DNA of 64,000 nucleotides from an uncultured Candidatus Melainabacteria bacterium (GTDB taxonomy: Bacteria > Cyanobacteriota > Vampirovibrionia > Gastranaerophilales > Gastranaerophilaceae). Position numbers and translations under genes: made by a program. Positions 1 through 8,485 of this stretch are shown here, piece after piece. The number at the start of each line of letters is the position of its first letter. Within the stretch, counting starts at the first letter, position 1. The notes below the pieces were generated by a model. It ran no database searches. It was not told the DNA's origin and saw only the letters and a list, made by a program, of their open reading frames with translations. The stretch lies in NCBI GenBank assembly GCA_934754655.1, contig CAKVIC010000002.1, positions 124,001 through 188,000 on the forward strand, read 5' to 3'.

Positions 1-2
1 CG

Positions 3-458
3 AAAAAATTATGTAAACATTTAGGTTTAAATGAAAAAACAATCGATTTAGTTTATTACGCAGGGTTATTACAAAACATTGGTAAAATAACGCTACCTGA
101 ATCTTTATTTAATAACAAAGGTAAATTATCAAAAGAAGAGTGGAATAAACTTCAAAACCACCCTAATGTAGGCGTTAATTTGCTTATGAATATAAACTTT
201 TTATCAGAAGTAATTCCTTATATCCATTACCATAAAGAACGCTGGGATGGCAAAGGCGTACCGGAAGGATTGAAAGGAAATTCAATTCCATTTGGTTCAA
301 GAATAATCGCAGTAGCCGATGCATACACAGCAATGACTTCTGACAGATCATACAGAAATGCTATGAAGAAAGAAGACGCGTTAGAAATTATTAAAAGTGA
401 AGCCGGTATCAAATGGGATCCGGATGTTGTGAACGCGCTTTTTGAAGTTTTAGCATAA
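3..458 (+). CDS. HD-GYP-like domain protein, C-terminal part, degenerate metal site
   Basis: The reading frame is open from the window edge to the stop at 458, so only the C-terminal ~151 residues are seen. The segment GLLQNIGKITLPE, the later NHPNVGVNLL and HYHKERWDGKGVPEGL, and the DAYTAMTSDRSYR stretch follow the order of HD-GYP phosphodiesterase domains, which usually cleave cyclic-di-GMP. The signature HD pair in the usual LLHDIGKI motif reads QN here, and the GYP motif reads GVP. Loss of the metal-binding HD pair suggests a catalytically inactive domain, perhaps a c-di-GMP sensor or a protein-interaction module. The N-terminus and any partner domain lie outside the window. Family assignment is confident; loss of activity is inference. 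Confidence 0.8.
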   Translation, partial: KKLCKHLGLNEKTIDLVYYAGLLQNIGKITLPESLFNNKGKLSKEEWNKLQNHPNVGVNLLMNINFLSEVIPYIHYHKERWDGKGVPEGLKGNSIPFGSRIIAVADAYTAMTSDRSYRNAMKKEDALEIIKSEAGIKWDPDVVNALFEVLA

Positions 459-503
459 GAGAATGTGGAAAAAACAAAAAATAATAATAAAAAATCCAAC
501 TTA

Positions 504-535
504 AAATTGCTACCTCACAAAAGAGGTAGCAATTT
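504..535. terminator. Bidirectional intrinsic terminator
   Basis: A perfect 13-bp inverted repeat (504-516 with 523-535) with a 6-nt loop has A/T-rich flanks. It lies between the convergent ends of the HD-GYP gene and flgE and can serve both. Confidence 0.8.
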
Positions 536-563
536 AATGTTTATCATAAGTTTATATCAAGTT

Positions 564-1916
564 TTATTGACCTAAATAAGCCAATGTTTCCATAATTGAA
601 CTTGCTGTTCCAAAAACTCTTGAATTCATTTGAATCATACGTTGTGCGCTTATCATATTTGATAATTCATTCGCAATATCAACGTTTGAGCCTTCGTAAC
701 CGCCGGATTCAAGAGAACCGAATGCCATCTCGCCAGCCATGCCATAAAAAACTTCACCTGCATCAGGGCCTTTTTCCCACAAGTTATTGTTAATTGAAAC
801 CAAGCCAGCTTCGTTTACAAACGATGCAAGTTCAATAATCATATTTGAATTCTTTGCAATTGAACCCCTTGTTGTAACATCATCACCTGTGATAATTACA
901 CCTTCAGGAGTCGTAAAACGCCATTCAGCAGCTCCATCTTCATTTATTTGCGTGGTCAAATTCGAACCATCAGAATAAGAAGCTGAAATAATACCATTTT
1001 TATCAATAATTGTTACTGAACTTACTGCAATACCATTTTTATCACTAAAATCAAGTAAATCTTGAATTGTAGCTGATTGGTTTAAAGAATTTGACACATA
1101 ATTTTTGTTAGAAATACCTGTTTCAACAAAGAAATTTGTATCTATTGGGTCAAAAGAAAGAGTGTTTCCGGCAACTAATGATTCAAATTCAACTCGCCCA
1201 GCAGCGTTTACAGAAACATTTAATTTCGTATCTAAACCGGTAACATTTGCAATTGCAGCTTGCCATGCCGCTATATTATTGCCTAAAGTATCATCCGCAT
1301 CTACTGATAAAGTTACAGTACCAACAGTCGCTCCTGTGTTGTCCAAAACACTTACGCCAAAACTACCTGAATTTATTGATACAGAGTTTAGATCAGATAT
1401 TTTACGTGTTACAACATCAGCTGTCGGAGTATCAATAATAACAGTTTTTAAATTGGTCGGAATACGAACATTTTCACTTGAACTTGTTGCAGAATAAGGC
1501 GCTTTTGCACCCATAACTTTCATTCCTGAATTTGTTATTAAATTACCATTAGAATCTAAACTAAACACCCCATCGCGAGTATAATATTGTTTATCAGCAT
1601 CTGTTACAACAAAATAACCGTTACCAGAAATCATTACGTCCATGTCACGTCCTGTATTAACGAAAGTCCCCGGAGTAAAGTTTCTGCTTATACCACCGAC
1701 TTTTACACCTAAGCCGATTTGTTGAGGGTTAGTTCCGCCACTTTCTTTCGTCGCAGCGCTTCCGTGTGAAAGGTTTCTTGAAAATAGCGTTTCAAAAGTC
1801 ATATTTGCTGATTTATAAGCAACTGTATTAATATTTGCAACATTATTTGCGATAACGTTGATTTGTGATTGTCCGGCATTTATGCCTGTTGCAGATGTGT
1901 GTAATGCTTGTGACAT
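564..1916 (-). CDS. flgE: Flagellar hook protein FlgE
   Basis: This 450-residue protein would form the flagellar hook, the flexible joint between basal body and filament. The N-terminus has the basal-body rod signature (TGINAGQSQINVIANNVANI then NTVAYKS). A FlgE-type segment with GRDMDVMISGNGYFVV and YTRDGVFSLDSNGNL follows. The C-terminus ends with the helical SNVDIANELSNMISAQRMIQ motif needed for export and polymerisation. Length is in the usual FlgE range (400-450). It follows flgD by 36 bp in a leftward fliJ-fliK-flgD-flgE run. The start is set by an AGGAGG-type site just upstream at 1920-1926. Confidence 0.93.
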   Translation of the reverse strand: MSQALHTSATGINAGQSQINVIANNVANINTVAYKSANMTFETLFSRNLSHGSAATKESGGTNPQQIGLGVKVGGISRNFTPGTFVNTGRDMDVMISGNGYFVVTDADKQYYTRDGVFSLDSNGNLITNSGMKVMGAKAPYSATSSSENVRIPTNLKTVIIDTPTADVVTRKISDLNSVSINSGSFGVSVLDNTGATVGTVTLSVDADDTLGNNIAAWQAAIANVTGLDTKLNVSVNAAGRVEFESLVAGNTLSFDPIDTNFFVETGISNKNYVSNSLNQSATIQDLLDFSDKNGIAVSSVTIIDKNGIISASYSDGSNLTTQINEDGAAEWRFTTPEGVIITGDDVTTRGSIAKNSNMIIELASFVNEAGLVSINNNLWEKGPDAGEVFYGMAGEMAFGSLESGGYEGSNVDIANELSNMISAQRMIQMNSRVFGTASSIMETLAYLGQ

Positions 1917-1952
1917 TTTTCCTCCTAGTCTTATTATAAAAATCTGTTATTC

Positions 1953-2435
1953 TTAATTCAAAGATGTATCTTTTACGTTTACAATATTTGCAATTGAATA
2001 ATACGTATCGTTAATTTTAACCTTGCCGGTTCCGTCCTCAAAGCTTGCTTCAGTAACTTTACCGGTAATTCTTTTTTCTTTGTCATCAGGGTCGGTAACC
2101 GTAACTTCTTTTCCAATCAAAGATAAAGTTTGCGTAATTTCTGCATTTGTAGCAATATTTGAATTCAAGGTAGCCATATACCCCATACAATTTGATAAAT
2201 TTGTATTCATTTGCGCCATTTGCTCTAATGAAGAATATTGCGCCAATTGTGCCAACCATTCAGTGTTATCTGTTGGCTGTGTCGGGTCTTGATTTTGCAA
2301 CTGCTGTAACATTAATGTCAAAAACATATTACTGTCACTAGTTGCCTCAGCCGCAGTTTTATTTTTTTCTGTTGAGTTTTTCATATATGCTGTTTGATTT
2401 TGCATATTTGTAATTTCTGTTGTTGCTAAACCCAT
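1953..2435 (-). CDS. flgD: Flagellar hook-capping scaffold protein FlgD
   Basis: The 160-residue protein carries the FlgD N-terminal signature MFLTLMLQQLQNQDPTQP followed by EWLAQLAQYSSLEQMAQMN. FlgD forms the temporary cap on which hook subunits assemble. The C-terminal part (ITQTLSLIGKEVTVTDPDDKEKRITGKV) is the short FlgD Ig/Tudor region. This is a compact version; many FlgD proteins exceed 200 residues. The gene sits between fliK (24 bp upstream) and flgE, the usual hook-gene order. Confidence 0.92.
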   Translation of the reverse strand: MGLATTEITNMQNQTAYMKNSTEKNKTAAEATSDSNMFLTLMLQQLQNQDPTQPTDNTEWLAQLAQYSSLEQMAQMNTNLSNCMGYMATLNSNIATNAEITQTLSLIGKEVTVTDPDDKEKRITGKVTEASFEDGTGKVKINDTYYSIANIVNVKDTSLN

Positions 2436-2459
2436 AAACCTCTCTCCAATTCTTTATAC

Positions 2460-3803
2460 TTAACCATTTTTTAATTCATTTTCCGATTCTGCCATCATTT
2501 GCTCAAACAAATTTTTATCATTTTGTTTTTGTTGTTCTTTTTGTTCTTTATTCCCGCCACGAGAACCTTCTTGTTCTGTCCAGTCTTGATTATACGAACT
2601 TTTTTGCGTGTCATTTAATTTAACCGAAACATTTTCAACATTCACACCTTGTGCAGTTAATGTATCTTTCAAATTATTTAAATCCTTCATTAATACTTCT
2701 TTTGCTTCAGCTGTCGAAACCGTAAACTGTGCAGACATACCCTCTGCTGATTTTACTAACTGAACAGTCACCTTACCCAATGATTCCGGATTTAGAACTA
2801 TGTTTAATTTTGAAGTACTGCTCAATTTATCTAATTGTTTGGTTATTTGCTCAATTATTTTATTTGAACTTACTTCAACCGGTTTTGCTTGAGTTTGAAC
2901 AGGTTTTGCTTCAACCGCTTTTTCAATATTAGCATCAAAAGCTCCGGCATCATTATGCAAAAGTGCTTTCATTCCATATTCTTCCGGACTTTGCTGCATA
3001 AAAGAATCCTCGGCGGAAGTTTCAGTTTCAAAATCAATACTTTCAAGACTCAATTCTTTTAACTTTTCATCATCCAAAATCGTTTCAAGTGAATTTTCAA
3101 TTTCTTCATTGTCTTTTGCGATTTCTTTTTCAGTTACATTAGCTAACTTTGCTAAAACTTGTTTCAAAGTCGTTTCTGTAGTTTCATCAGTCGCCGTTTG
3201 ATTAAAATCAAGCACCTCTAAACTACTCTCAAGCAACGTATTTAAATCATCTTCCTCTTGATTTTGTGACAATTCATTCAATGTGTTTGAAGAAATTTTT
3301 TCTACCAAATTTACCGTGTCAGAAATAGTTTGTGTCGATGAATTATTTACAGCTTCTTCTTGCAAATTATTTTGCAAATTTTCTTCAATGCTTGCTGAAA
3401 TATCAAATTCGCCAGTGTCAGCACTTTCAGAAGTATCACAATCTGCATCGACATCTTTTGTCAAAGTTAAATTCAATGCAGTTGCCACATTTGCTTCACT
3501 TATAACATCACCTAAAAAATTTCTAAAATCTTCAAATCCATTTATTGATTCAATTTTCTTAAGCGCTTTTTTAATACCACCAATTGAACCATTTTCATTT
3601 TTTACATCTGAATTCATATTTATATTTTTTGATGTTTTGTTTAAATCTTGAGTTTTTTGATAATTTTTTGACTCTAAAACATCACAAAATCTTTTATTAC
3701 TTTTATCCATACCAAGGTTTTCAAATCCATCACGACTTCTCTCGCAACCTTGAAGTAAGGTGTTTTGTGCAGTATTCAAGCTATTTGTTAAAACTTCCGT
3801 CAT
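2460..3803 (-). CDS. fliK: Flagellar hook-length control protein FliK
   Basis: The 447-residue protein has a long acidic, low-complexity first two thirds. A C-terminal Flg_hook domain of about 100 residues follows (NIVLNPESLGKVTVQLV, then LKDTLTAQGVNVENVSVKL). FliK measures hook length and switches export specificity; only the C-terminal domain is conserved in the family. A Q/N/E/K-rich tail follows the domain. The start codon overlaps the fliJ stop by 4 bp, so translational coupling is likely. The divergent N-terminal ruler region is expected for the family. Confidence 0.87.
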   Translation of the reverse strand: MTEVLTNSLNTAQNTLLQGCERSRDGFENLGMDKSNKRFCDVLESKNYQKTQDLNKTSKNINMNSDVKNENGSIGGIKKALKKIESINGFEDFRNFLGDVISEANVATALNLTLTKDVDADCDTSESADTGEFDISASIEENLQNNLQEEAVNNSSTQTISDTVNLVEKISSNTLNELSQNQEEDDLNTLLESSLEVLDFNQTATDETTETTLKQVLAKLANVTEKEIAKDNEEIENSLETILDDEKLKELSLESIDFETETSAEDSFMQQSPEEYGMKALLHNDAGAFDANIEKAVEAKPVQTQAKPVEVSSNKIIEQITKQLDKLSSTSKLNIVLNPESLGKVTVQLVKSAEGMSAQFTVSTAEAKEVLMKDLNNLKDTLTAQGVNVENVSVKLNDTQKSSYNQDWTEQEGSRGGNKEQKEQQKQNDKNLFEQMMAESENELKNG

Positions 3804-4243
3804 CTTATATTAAACCTTGCCGATGTAATATCATCAATTTCTTTTACTTCTGCATCAAGAAAATCTTTATAATATTTCTCTTCTTGATTTTGTTTAAGTT
3901 TTTTTAAAACTTCAACCTTTTTATAAGCTTCATTTACCTCTTTTTGTTTCAACTTTATTAAGTTTTTTGTGTTAGCAATTATTCTCTCTTTGTTTGCTTG
4001 ATCGGAGATAAGTTTTAAGCCATAAACTCTATGATTCTCAATTTGTTGAATATCAAGGGCATCAAAATTGTACAAAGCTTCCATTTCTTGAGAATTTTTC
4101 ACCTGTGAATCTAAAATCTCTTGAAGTTCTTGCTCTTGCTTTCTTAAAGCCGTCAAGATTTTAGCCATTTCCATTTGTCTTTGTTCAAGCTCGTTTTCTC
4201 GCATATCAAGCACGACTTGTAACCGAAACTTGAATTTTTTCAA
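3800..4243 (-). CDS. fliJ: Flagellar export chaperone FliJ
   Basis: At 147 residues this is an almost wholly charged, coiled-coil protein. It starts with KKFKFRLQVVLDMRENELEQRQMEMAKI, a typical FliJ opening, and continues in long helices. FliJ is the stalk-like soluble part of the flagellar export ATPase complex. It is first in the leftward fliJ-fliK-flgD-flgE operon. No fliI or fliH is adjacent. A GAGG ribosome-binding site lies upstream, and a possible -10 box (TATACT on the minus strand) lies at 4266-4271. Confidence 0.8.
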   Translation of the reverse strand: MKKFKFRLQVVLDMRENELEQRQMEMAKILTALRKQEQELQEILDSQVKNSQEMEALYNFDALDIQQIENHRVYGLKLISDQANKERIIANTKNLIKLKQKEVNEAYKKVEVLKKLKQNQEEKYYKDFLDAEVKEIDDITSARFNIR

Positions 4244-4293
4244 CTTATCTTACCTCATTCCGCCAAGTATACAAAAAATGCACACCTGCCACA

Positions 4294-4307
4294 CTGTAAC
4301 TTTACAG
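4294..4307. promoter_or_regulatory. Palindrome upstream of the fliJ operon
   Basis: CTGTAACTTTACAG is a 6-bp-arm inverted repeat about 25 bp upstream of the possible -10 box of fliJ (4266-4271, minus strand). It could be an operator. No second copy was noticed, so this is weak. Confidence 0.3.
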
Positions 4308-4444
4308 CATGATAGATAGAATATCATCATATACATGGATGAAGTTTACAAAAAAGAAAATGCGAAATTACACACAACCTGACTTGAAACATTTCCACAG
4401 AGTTTGTAGGAAAAACAATAGTTTTTCCGCATACTCAAAAATCT

Positions 4445-4951
4445 CTAAAGCTTTTTACTACACCAATTTTCTAAATTTTTTGACAAAAATTTATCTTGTA
4501 AAATACTCTTTTTTCTTAAGTCGTTCAATAAATGTGTTACAGAATCAAGAATTTCAATAACAGATTTTGATGTAAAAACTTTATCAAATTCCATTAAAAA
4601 AGATACAATATTATTCCAATTTTTGTTAGTAATGTTTGCTAATTTTTGAATTTTTTCAAATTTACCGGCAATAATTGTATCTGTATATTCAACTAACATT
4701 TTTCTTAACGAAGCATTTGACATTTCGCCACCTTCAACAAAAGCTCCTCTTTCAACAGTTCCAGTCAAGCTTGTAGTAACATCATTTGTTGTTTGCAAGG
4801 TAAAAGTTCCCGCAAGTCTATTAGACCTTTTTTCAAAAATCTTTCCAATATTATTTAAACGTTGAACCTCCCAATAAGTTAAAACCTTTGCTTTATCATC
4901 TAAACAAAATTTCGCCTTAAAATTAACTTGATTACTGTTTTGAATATTCAT
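4445..4951 (-). CDS. Hypothetical protein with lineage-type N-terminal motif
   Basis: I do not recognise a family. The better start is 4951, preceded by an AAGGAAGG ribosome-binding site, giving 168 residues beginning MNIQNSNQVNFKAKF. The longer reading from 4981 has no such site. The body is mixed helix and strand, with no membrane segment, signal peptide or cysteine cluster. The 'N..NFKA' opening recurs in the divergent neighbour at 5140. Neither protein has an obvious role, and the pair may be paralogs by N-terminus only. Confidence 0.6.
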   Translation of the reverse strand: MNIQNSNQVNFKAKFCLDDKAKVLTYWEVQRLNNIGKIFEKRSNRLAGTFTLQTTNDVTTSLTGTVERGAFVEGGEMSNASLRKMLVEYTDTIIAGKFEKIQKLANITNKNWNNIVSFLMEFDKVFTSKSVIEILDSVTHLLNDLRKKSILQDKFLSKNLENWCSKKL

Positions 4952-5139
4952 TTTGAACCTTCCTTTTTTAAGTAAAAACACGTAAAAAAATTTTTTGCTA
5001 ATGAAGAATCCCCCAAAACCAAAAATTAAAAAATTTCCATCTACTCAAAGTTTTTAATTGCACTTGCAAAAAAATCTTTTAGTGATTTGATAATAGATGT
5101 GTATCTTAAGTTTTTATGAAAAAAGAAAGGGTAATAAAA

Positions 5140-5649
5140 ATGCAAGTTAGTCGCATTCAACAGCAAAATTCTACGAATTTTAAAAGTATTGAATTTACAA
5201 AATCAGCGTTAGAAATTCTTAAAGAAAGACGCAACACACCTGAAACAAGAAAGGTCACTGAATTATTTGCAGAAAAAATGCAAAAAATGAATACATATTA
5301 CGATGTATTGATTAAAAAAGCTGATTTACAAAACAATAAAAATACTCTTTTAGAAGGTCATATTATTCCAAAAAATGTTAGTGCTCTTGCTGATGTAAGA
5401 ACTTTCAAAGTCACTGAAACAAACGATAATTTGGTAAAACAAGGTGTTAATGGCTTTTTTAAATCAGTTTATGACAAATTAAAAGATGAAACTTCAAAAT
5501 TAAACAGAATGTTTGGTAAAGGCGAAGTTAACGAACACGAAGTAAACCCTGAACTTATAAAAAAATTAACAAATAGAATCAACATCAACGAACCAACTCC
5601 ACCTAGTTATATCAAATTTGTTTCTGAAAACAAAGTTTTTAAAGACTAA
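5140..5649 (+). CDS. Hypothetical protein with lineage-type N-terminal motif
   Basis: I do not recognise a family. The start at 5140 follows a GAAAGGG site and gives 169 residues beginning MQVSRIQQQNSTNFKSIEF. An in-frame ATG at 5116 lacks a good site. The protein is hydrophilic and mostly helical, with no signal peptide or membrane segment. It is divergently arranged with the 4951 gene, and they share an AT-rich promoter region of about 190 bp. The shared 'N..NFK' opening suggests a common targeting or interaction motif, which is inference. Confidence 0.6.
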   Translation: MQVSRIQQQNSTNFKSIEFTKSALEILKERRNTPETRKVTELFAEKMQKMNTYYDVLIKKADLQNNKNTLLEGHIIPKNVSALADVRTFKVTETNDNLVKQGVNGFFKSVYDKLKDETSKLNRMFGKGEVNEHEVNPELIKKLTNRININEPTPPSYIKFVSENKVFKD

Positions 5650-5772
5650 TTAAAAAAATAAAATAAATTAATAACTAACAGCATGACAAAAATTATCTTG
5701 TTATGCTGTTATTATGATAAATATTGCTACTTATTTAAGCCTATTTATGGTACAATCAGTATGAGGTATTGC

Positions 5773-6834
5773 ATGAAATCTAGTGTCCAAAGAAGAATAA
5801 CATTGGCTGAAATGGAACCGCATGTCCATGATTTTGCACCAGATGAAAACAAAGGTGATAAAATATTAGCTTGGCTAACTGATTGGATAAAAAAATCTTT
5901 AGAAGAAAATAAAATAAAACCTTACGATTTTTTACCTTTGAAAGGTGATATCGCTTTTCATATTGGAGTAAGCCGAAGCACGATGCAATATGTGTACAAG
6001 CAACTTGAAGATATTGGTTATATAGAATCCAAACAGCGTATTGGAAGCTATATCAAAGGACTTGATTATTCAAAACATTTAAAGAAACAAGATTCAAAAA
6101 TTGATGTAGCAGTTTCAGCTTTGCAAAAATATATTAAACTCCATAAATTCAAAATTGGTGATAAGTTAAACTCAATTTCAGAAATTGCGCTAGAATTAAA
6201 TTTTTCTAAAACAACCATAAGGTATGCGATTGCAAATCTGTTGACTACAAAAATTTTGCAAAAAAGAAATAATAATTATTTTATAAATAGATTAGATTTT
6301 AATACACAAAATGTAGAAAAACTCACTCTCGTTGAAAAAACAGTTAATGATATAAAAAAATATGTAGAAAAAAATTTTAAAATCGGTGACAAAATTCCTA
6401 ATACTGAAATTTTATCAAATAAATTTTATGTCAGTTTAAAAACCGTAAATGATGCAATAAAACTTTTAAATAAAAATGGGGTTTTATATACAAGAAACGG
6501 ACGATATGGCACAATTTATATCGCAAATCAAGAAATTGATAATAAAAATAAATTATATAATTATGAAAAAATTGAATACAAATTAAGAAATTATATTATA
6601 AAAAATTCAAATATTGGCGATAAACTTCCAACAATGAAAAATTTTGCACAAATTTTCAATACAAGTGAATGCACAGTACGCAAAGCATTAGGGATTTTAA
6701 AAGAAGATGGATATATTATGTTTTCCAATGGACGCTACGGCGGAACATTTGTAACAGATATCCCTCAAGAATCTAAAGAAGCATATCGATGGTTGGCACT
6801 AAATTCTGAATTTGTAGACAATATAGAAAATTAA
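5773..6834 (+). CDS. Regulator with four tandem GntR-like winged-helix domains
   Basis: From the start at 5773 (TGAGGT site 6-10 bp upstream) the protein has 353 residues. It contains four consecutive winged-helix units at roughly 28-98, 111-170, 185-250 and 265-330. Each shows the GntR pattern: a helix, a 'IGDKLPT/NS' turn, an HTH such as VSRSTMQYVYKQLEDIGYI or TSECTVRKALGILKEDGYI, and a wing such as NGRYGGTFV. Normal GntR regulators carry one such domain plus an effector domain. No effector-binding domain is visible here. A -10-like TACAAT lies about 20 bp upstream of the start. It may bind a long operator with repeats, which is inference. Confidence 0.75.
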   Translation: MKSSVQRRITLAEMEPHVHDFAPDENKGDKILAWLTDWIKKSLEENKIKPYDFLPLKGDIAFHIGVSRSTMQYVYKQLEDIGYIESKQRIGSYIKGLDYSKHLKKQDSKIDVAVSALQKYIKLHKFKIGDKLNSISEIALELNFSKTTIRYAIANLLTTKILQKRNNNYFINRLDFNTQNVEKLTLVEKTVNDIKKYVEKNFKIGDKIPNTEILSNKFYVSLKTVNDAIKLLNKNGVLYTRNGRYGTIYIANQEIDNKNKLYNYEKIEYKLRNYIIKNSNIGDKLPTMKNFAQIFNTSECTVRKALGILKEDGYIMFSNGRYGGTFVTDIPQESKEAYRWLALNSEFVDNIEN

Positions 6835-6871
6835 ATAAAATAACACTAAACTATTTTCTATTACGCAAATA

Positions 6872-7149
6872 TTTTGCTCGGCAGAGTGCTCATAACCACG
6901 GACTGAATACTTAAAGTGCGTCCCAAAAAGGTAATTTCAAGGTTTCTTAATCAATACAACAAATATTAAAAAAGACAGGTATTAAAATTTACAACCCTTA
7001 TCAGGCCTCTCGCAAAACGTGACATTTAGTCACCTTTTGCTCGGCAGAGTGCTCATAACCACGGACTGAATACTTAAAGTGCGTCCCTACAAGATAAATT
7101 CAAGGTTTCTTAATCAATACAACAAATATTAAAAAAGACAGGTATTAAA
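6872..7149. repeat. Tandem duplication (163-bp period) with tRNA-like fragments
   Basis: A 115-bp unit at 6872-6986 recurs at 7035-7149. It is nearly identical apart from a short divergent patch after 'GTGCGTCCC'. Each unit includes GCTCGGCAGAGTGCTCATAA, which resembles a tRNA D-arm and anticodon arm. Each ends at the left half of the terminator used by the intact tRNA-Ile at 7166-7239. Between the units, CCCTTATCAGG echoes the tRNA-Ile anticodon arm. No coding sequence of note lies between 6835 and 7661. The region looks like a site of repeated integration or duplication at a tRNA. Confidence 0.75.
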
Positions 7150-7160
7150 CCTGTCTTTTT
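7131..7160 (-). terminator. Terminator of tRNA-Ile
   Basis: AAAAAAGACAGG pairs with CCTGTCTTTTTT around a 7-nt loop. It lies directly downstream of the minus-strand tRNA-Ile gene. Confidence 0.8.
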
Positions 7161-7165
7161 TAATA

Positions 7166-7239
<74 letters not shown>

Positions 7240-7661
7240 TAGCAATATAATTATAATAAATTATCAAAACTTTTTGTCAAGAACCAACCTTTTTCTAATT
7301 TCAGCTAATCAAAACCAGTTGCAACAAAACAATATTATCATAGACATTTTTTAAAATCAACTCTTTATTTAAATGGCAGAAACGAACATCACACTGTGCG
7401 GTTCTATTAAATATCCTCAAACTTTTAAATTCAATCAGAGCAACAAAACAGAGCCCTTAAAGGCTCTGTTTTTTCAAAATGGTGGGCGTTAAGCTACAAA
7501 ACTCAAACATTATAGAATTGGTTAAATCCTTTGTTGCATCTATAATTAAGGATGACAATGTAGAACTTTTGAAAACAATTTATTTATTCTACCCCAAAAG
7601 CTTACGACATAATTTTTAATACGCTTTGTTATTTGGAGCCATAAGTTAAATTACATTTATT

Positions 7662-8009
7662 TTAATTACAGTCATTATCTATATATCGTTTTTGTTCCAA
7701 TAATTTTCGTTTAAATTTTATACGTTCTTCTACTGTCATATTTTTCATTTTTTCTAAATCTTCTGGATAGAAATCAACTCTTGACCAAGTTACACCAACA
7801 CAATCGCCAGAATCAGATACACAATTTGGCAAATCTCTTTCATCAACCTTTTTGCCGTTAATTATTATATAATGAGGTCTTTTTTCTTTTTCAAAAACAT
7901 CACACATTAAATTCTTAAAATTTGCAACTCGCCTGCAGAGCTCATTTTTAATACGCTTTATTATTGGTTGCTTTATTTGAACTGTCGGTTGAATTGTATT
8001 TATTTTCAT
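7662..8009 (-). CDS. Hypothetical protein inside the tRNA-Val insertion
   Basis: I do not recognise a family. The 115-residue protein begins MKINTIQPTVQIKQP, close in style to the 4951 and 5140 proteins. It has a cysteine pair in the middle (NCVSDSGDCVG) and ends with a basic helical stretch. It has no signal peptide or membrane segment. A GAGGTTAGG-type ribosome-binding site precedes the start. It is the only gene within the 42-bp direct repeats at 7450 and 8259, so it may have arrived with that insertion. Confidence 0.55.
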   Translation of the reverse strand: MKINTIQPTVQIKQPIIKRIKNELCRRVANFKNLMCDVFEKEKRPHYIIINGKKVDERDLPNCVSDSGDCVGVTWSRVDFYPEDLEKMKNMTVEERIKFKRKLLEQKRYIDNDCN

Positions 8010-8253
8010 CGCCTAACCTCTTTTGTATTATATCACTTAGTTATACTGTCCGCAATGTCTTGTACTAAATCTGCATAAATCTTCCATATTTTGTTATAGC
8101 TGTTATTTTTGACATATTAATTATTTAACCTTTTAAATAACCTTATTTATTAATAAAATTATTTAGAATTCAAAAATTGATAAAAAAGATACAATTGTTA
8201 AAAAGTATTAAGATCTTACTCAACAAAAAATCACTCAAACGCAGACAAACACT

Positions 8254-8277
8254 AAAAAAGAGCCCTTAAAGGCTCTG
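8254..8277 (-). terminator. Terminator of tRNA-Val
   Basis: On the minus strand AGAGCC-TTTAAG-GGCTCT is followed by a T run. It lies just downstream of tRNA-Val. The same hairpin is copied at 7450-7471. Confidence 0.8.
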
Positions 8278-8291
8278 TTTTTTCAAAATGG

Positions 8292-8364
8292 TGGGCGTTA
8301 GAAGACTCGAACTTCTGACCCTCTCCTTGTAAGGGAGACGCTCTACCAACTGAGCTAAACGCCC
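8292..8364 (-). tRNA. tRNA-Val (UAC)
   Basis: On the minus strand the sequence starting GGGCGTTTAGCTCAG has a 7-bp acceptor, the anticodon loop CTTACAA (UAC) and the T-loop TTCGAGT. A TTGACA box lies upstream on the same strand near 8435-8440. Its 3' end is duplicated at 7481-7491. Confidence 0.95.
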
Positions 8365-8450
8365 TTGACTCGGCTTTTGTCAAGATTGAAAGTCATACTC
8401 TCAACAAAACTCATACTATAACAAACAAAAATTATTGTCAAACATTTTGT

Positions 8451-8479
8451 TTGAATTATAAAAAAATTTTTTATATAAT
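8451..8479 (+). promoter_or_regulatory. Sigma-70-type promoter of the TPR gene
   Basis: TTGAAT (8451-8456), a 17-bp spacer and TATAAT (8474-8479) lie immediately before the ATG at 8486. The predicted +1 would be at or next to the ATG, so a leaderless transcript is possible. An alternative TTGTCA/TATAAA pair sits 16 bp further upstream. Confidence 0.55.
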
Positions 8480-8485
8480 CTTATT

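Larger units (their letters stand above)
7450..8300. mobile_element. Small insertion flanked by a 42-bp direct repeat at the tRNA-Val 3' end
   Basis: The 42-bp block at 7450-7491 (terminator plus the last bases of tRNA-Val) is repeated exactly at 8259-8300, where it belongs to the intact tRNA-Val. This layout, an intact tRNA at one side and a copy of its 3' end with terminator at the other, is typical of integration into a tRNA attachment site. The 809-bp interval holds only one ORF of 115 codons and no recombinase. I infer a decayed or satellite-like integrated element. A simple duplication is the alternative. Confidence 0.55.

Noticed and set aside
4281..4320. Sigma-54 promoter upstream of fliJ
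   Set aside because: The GG and GC elements are 7 bp apart instead of 10.
5055..5070. GCACTTGCA word resembling the Mu-like end sites
   Set aside because: A single isolated copy with no transposase or further sites nearby.
6872..7149. CRISPR-like repeat
   Set aside because: Two long near-identical units with tRNA-like content, not short repeats with unique spacers.
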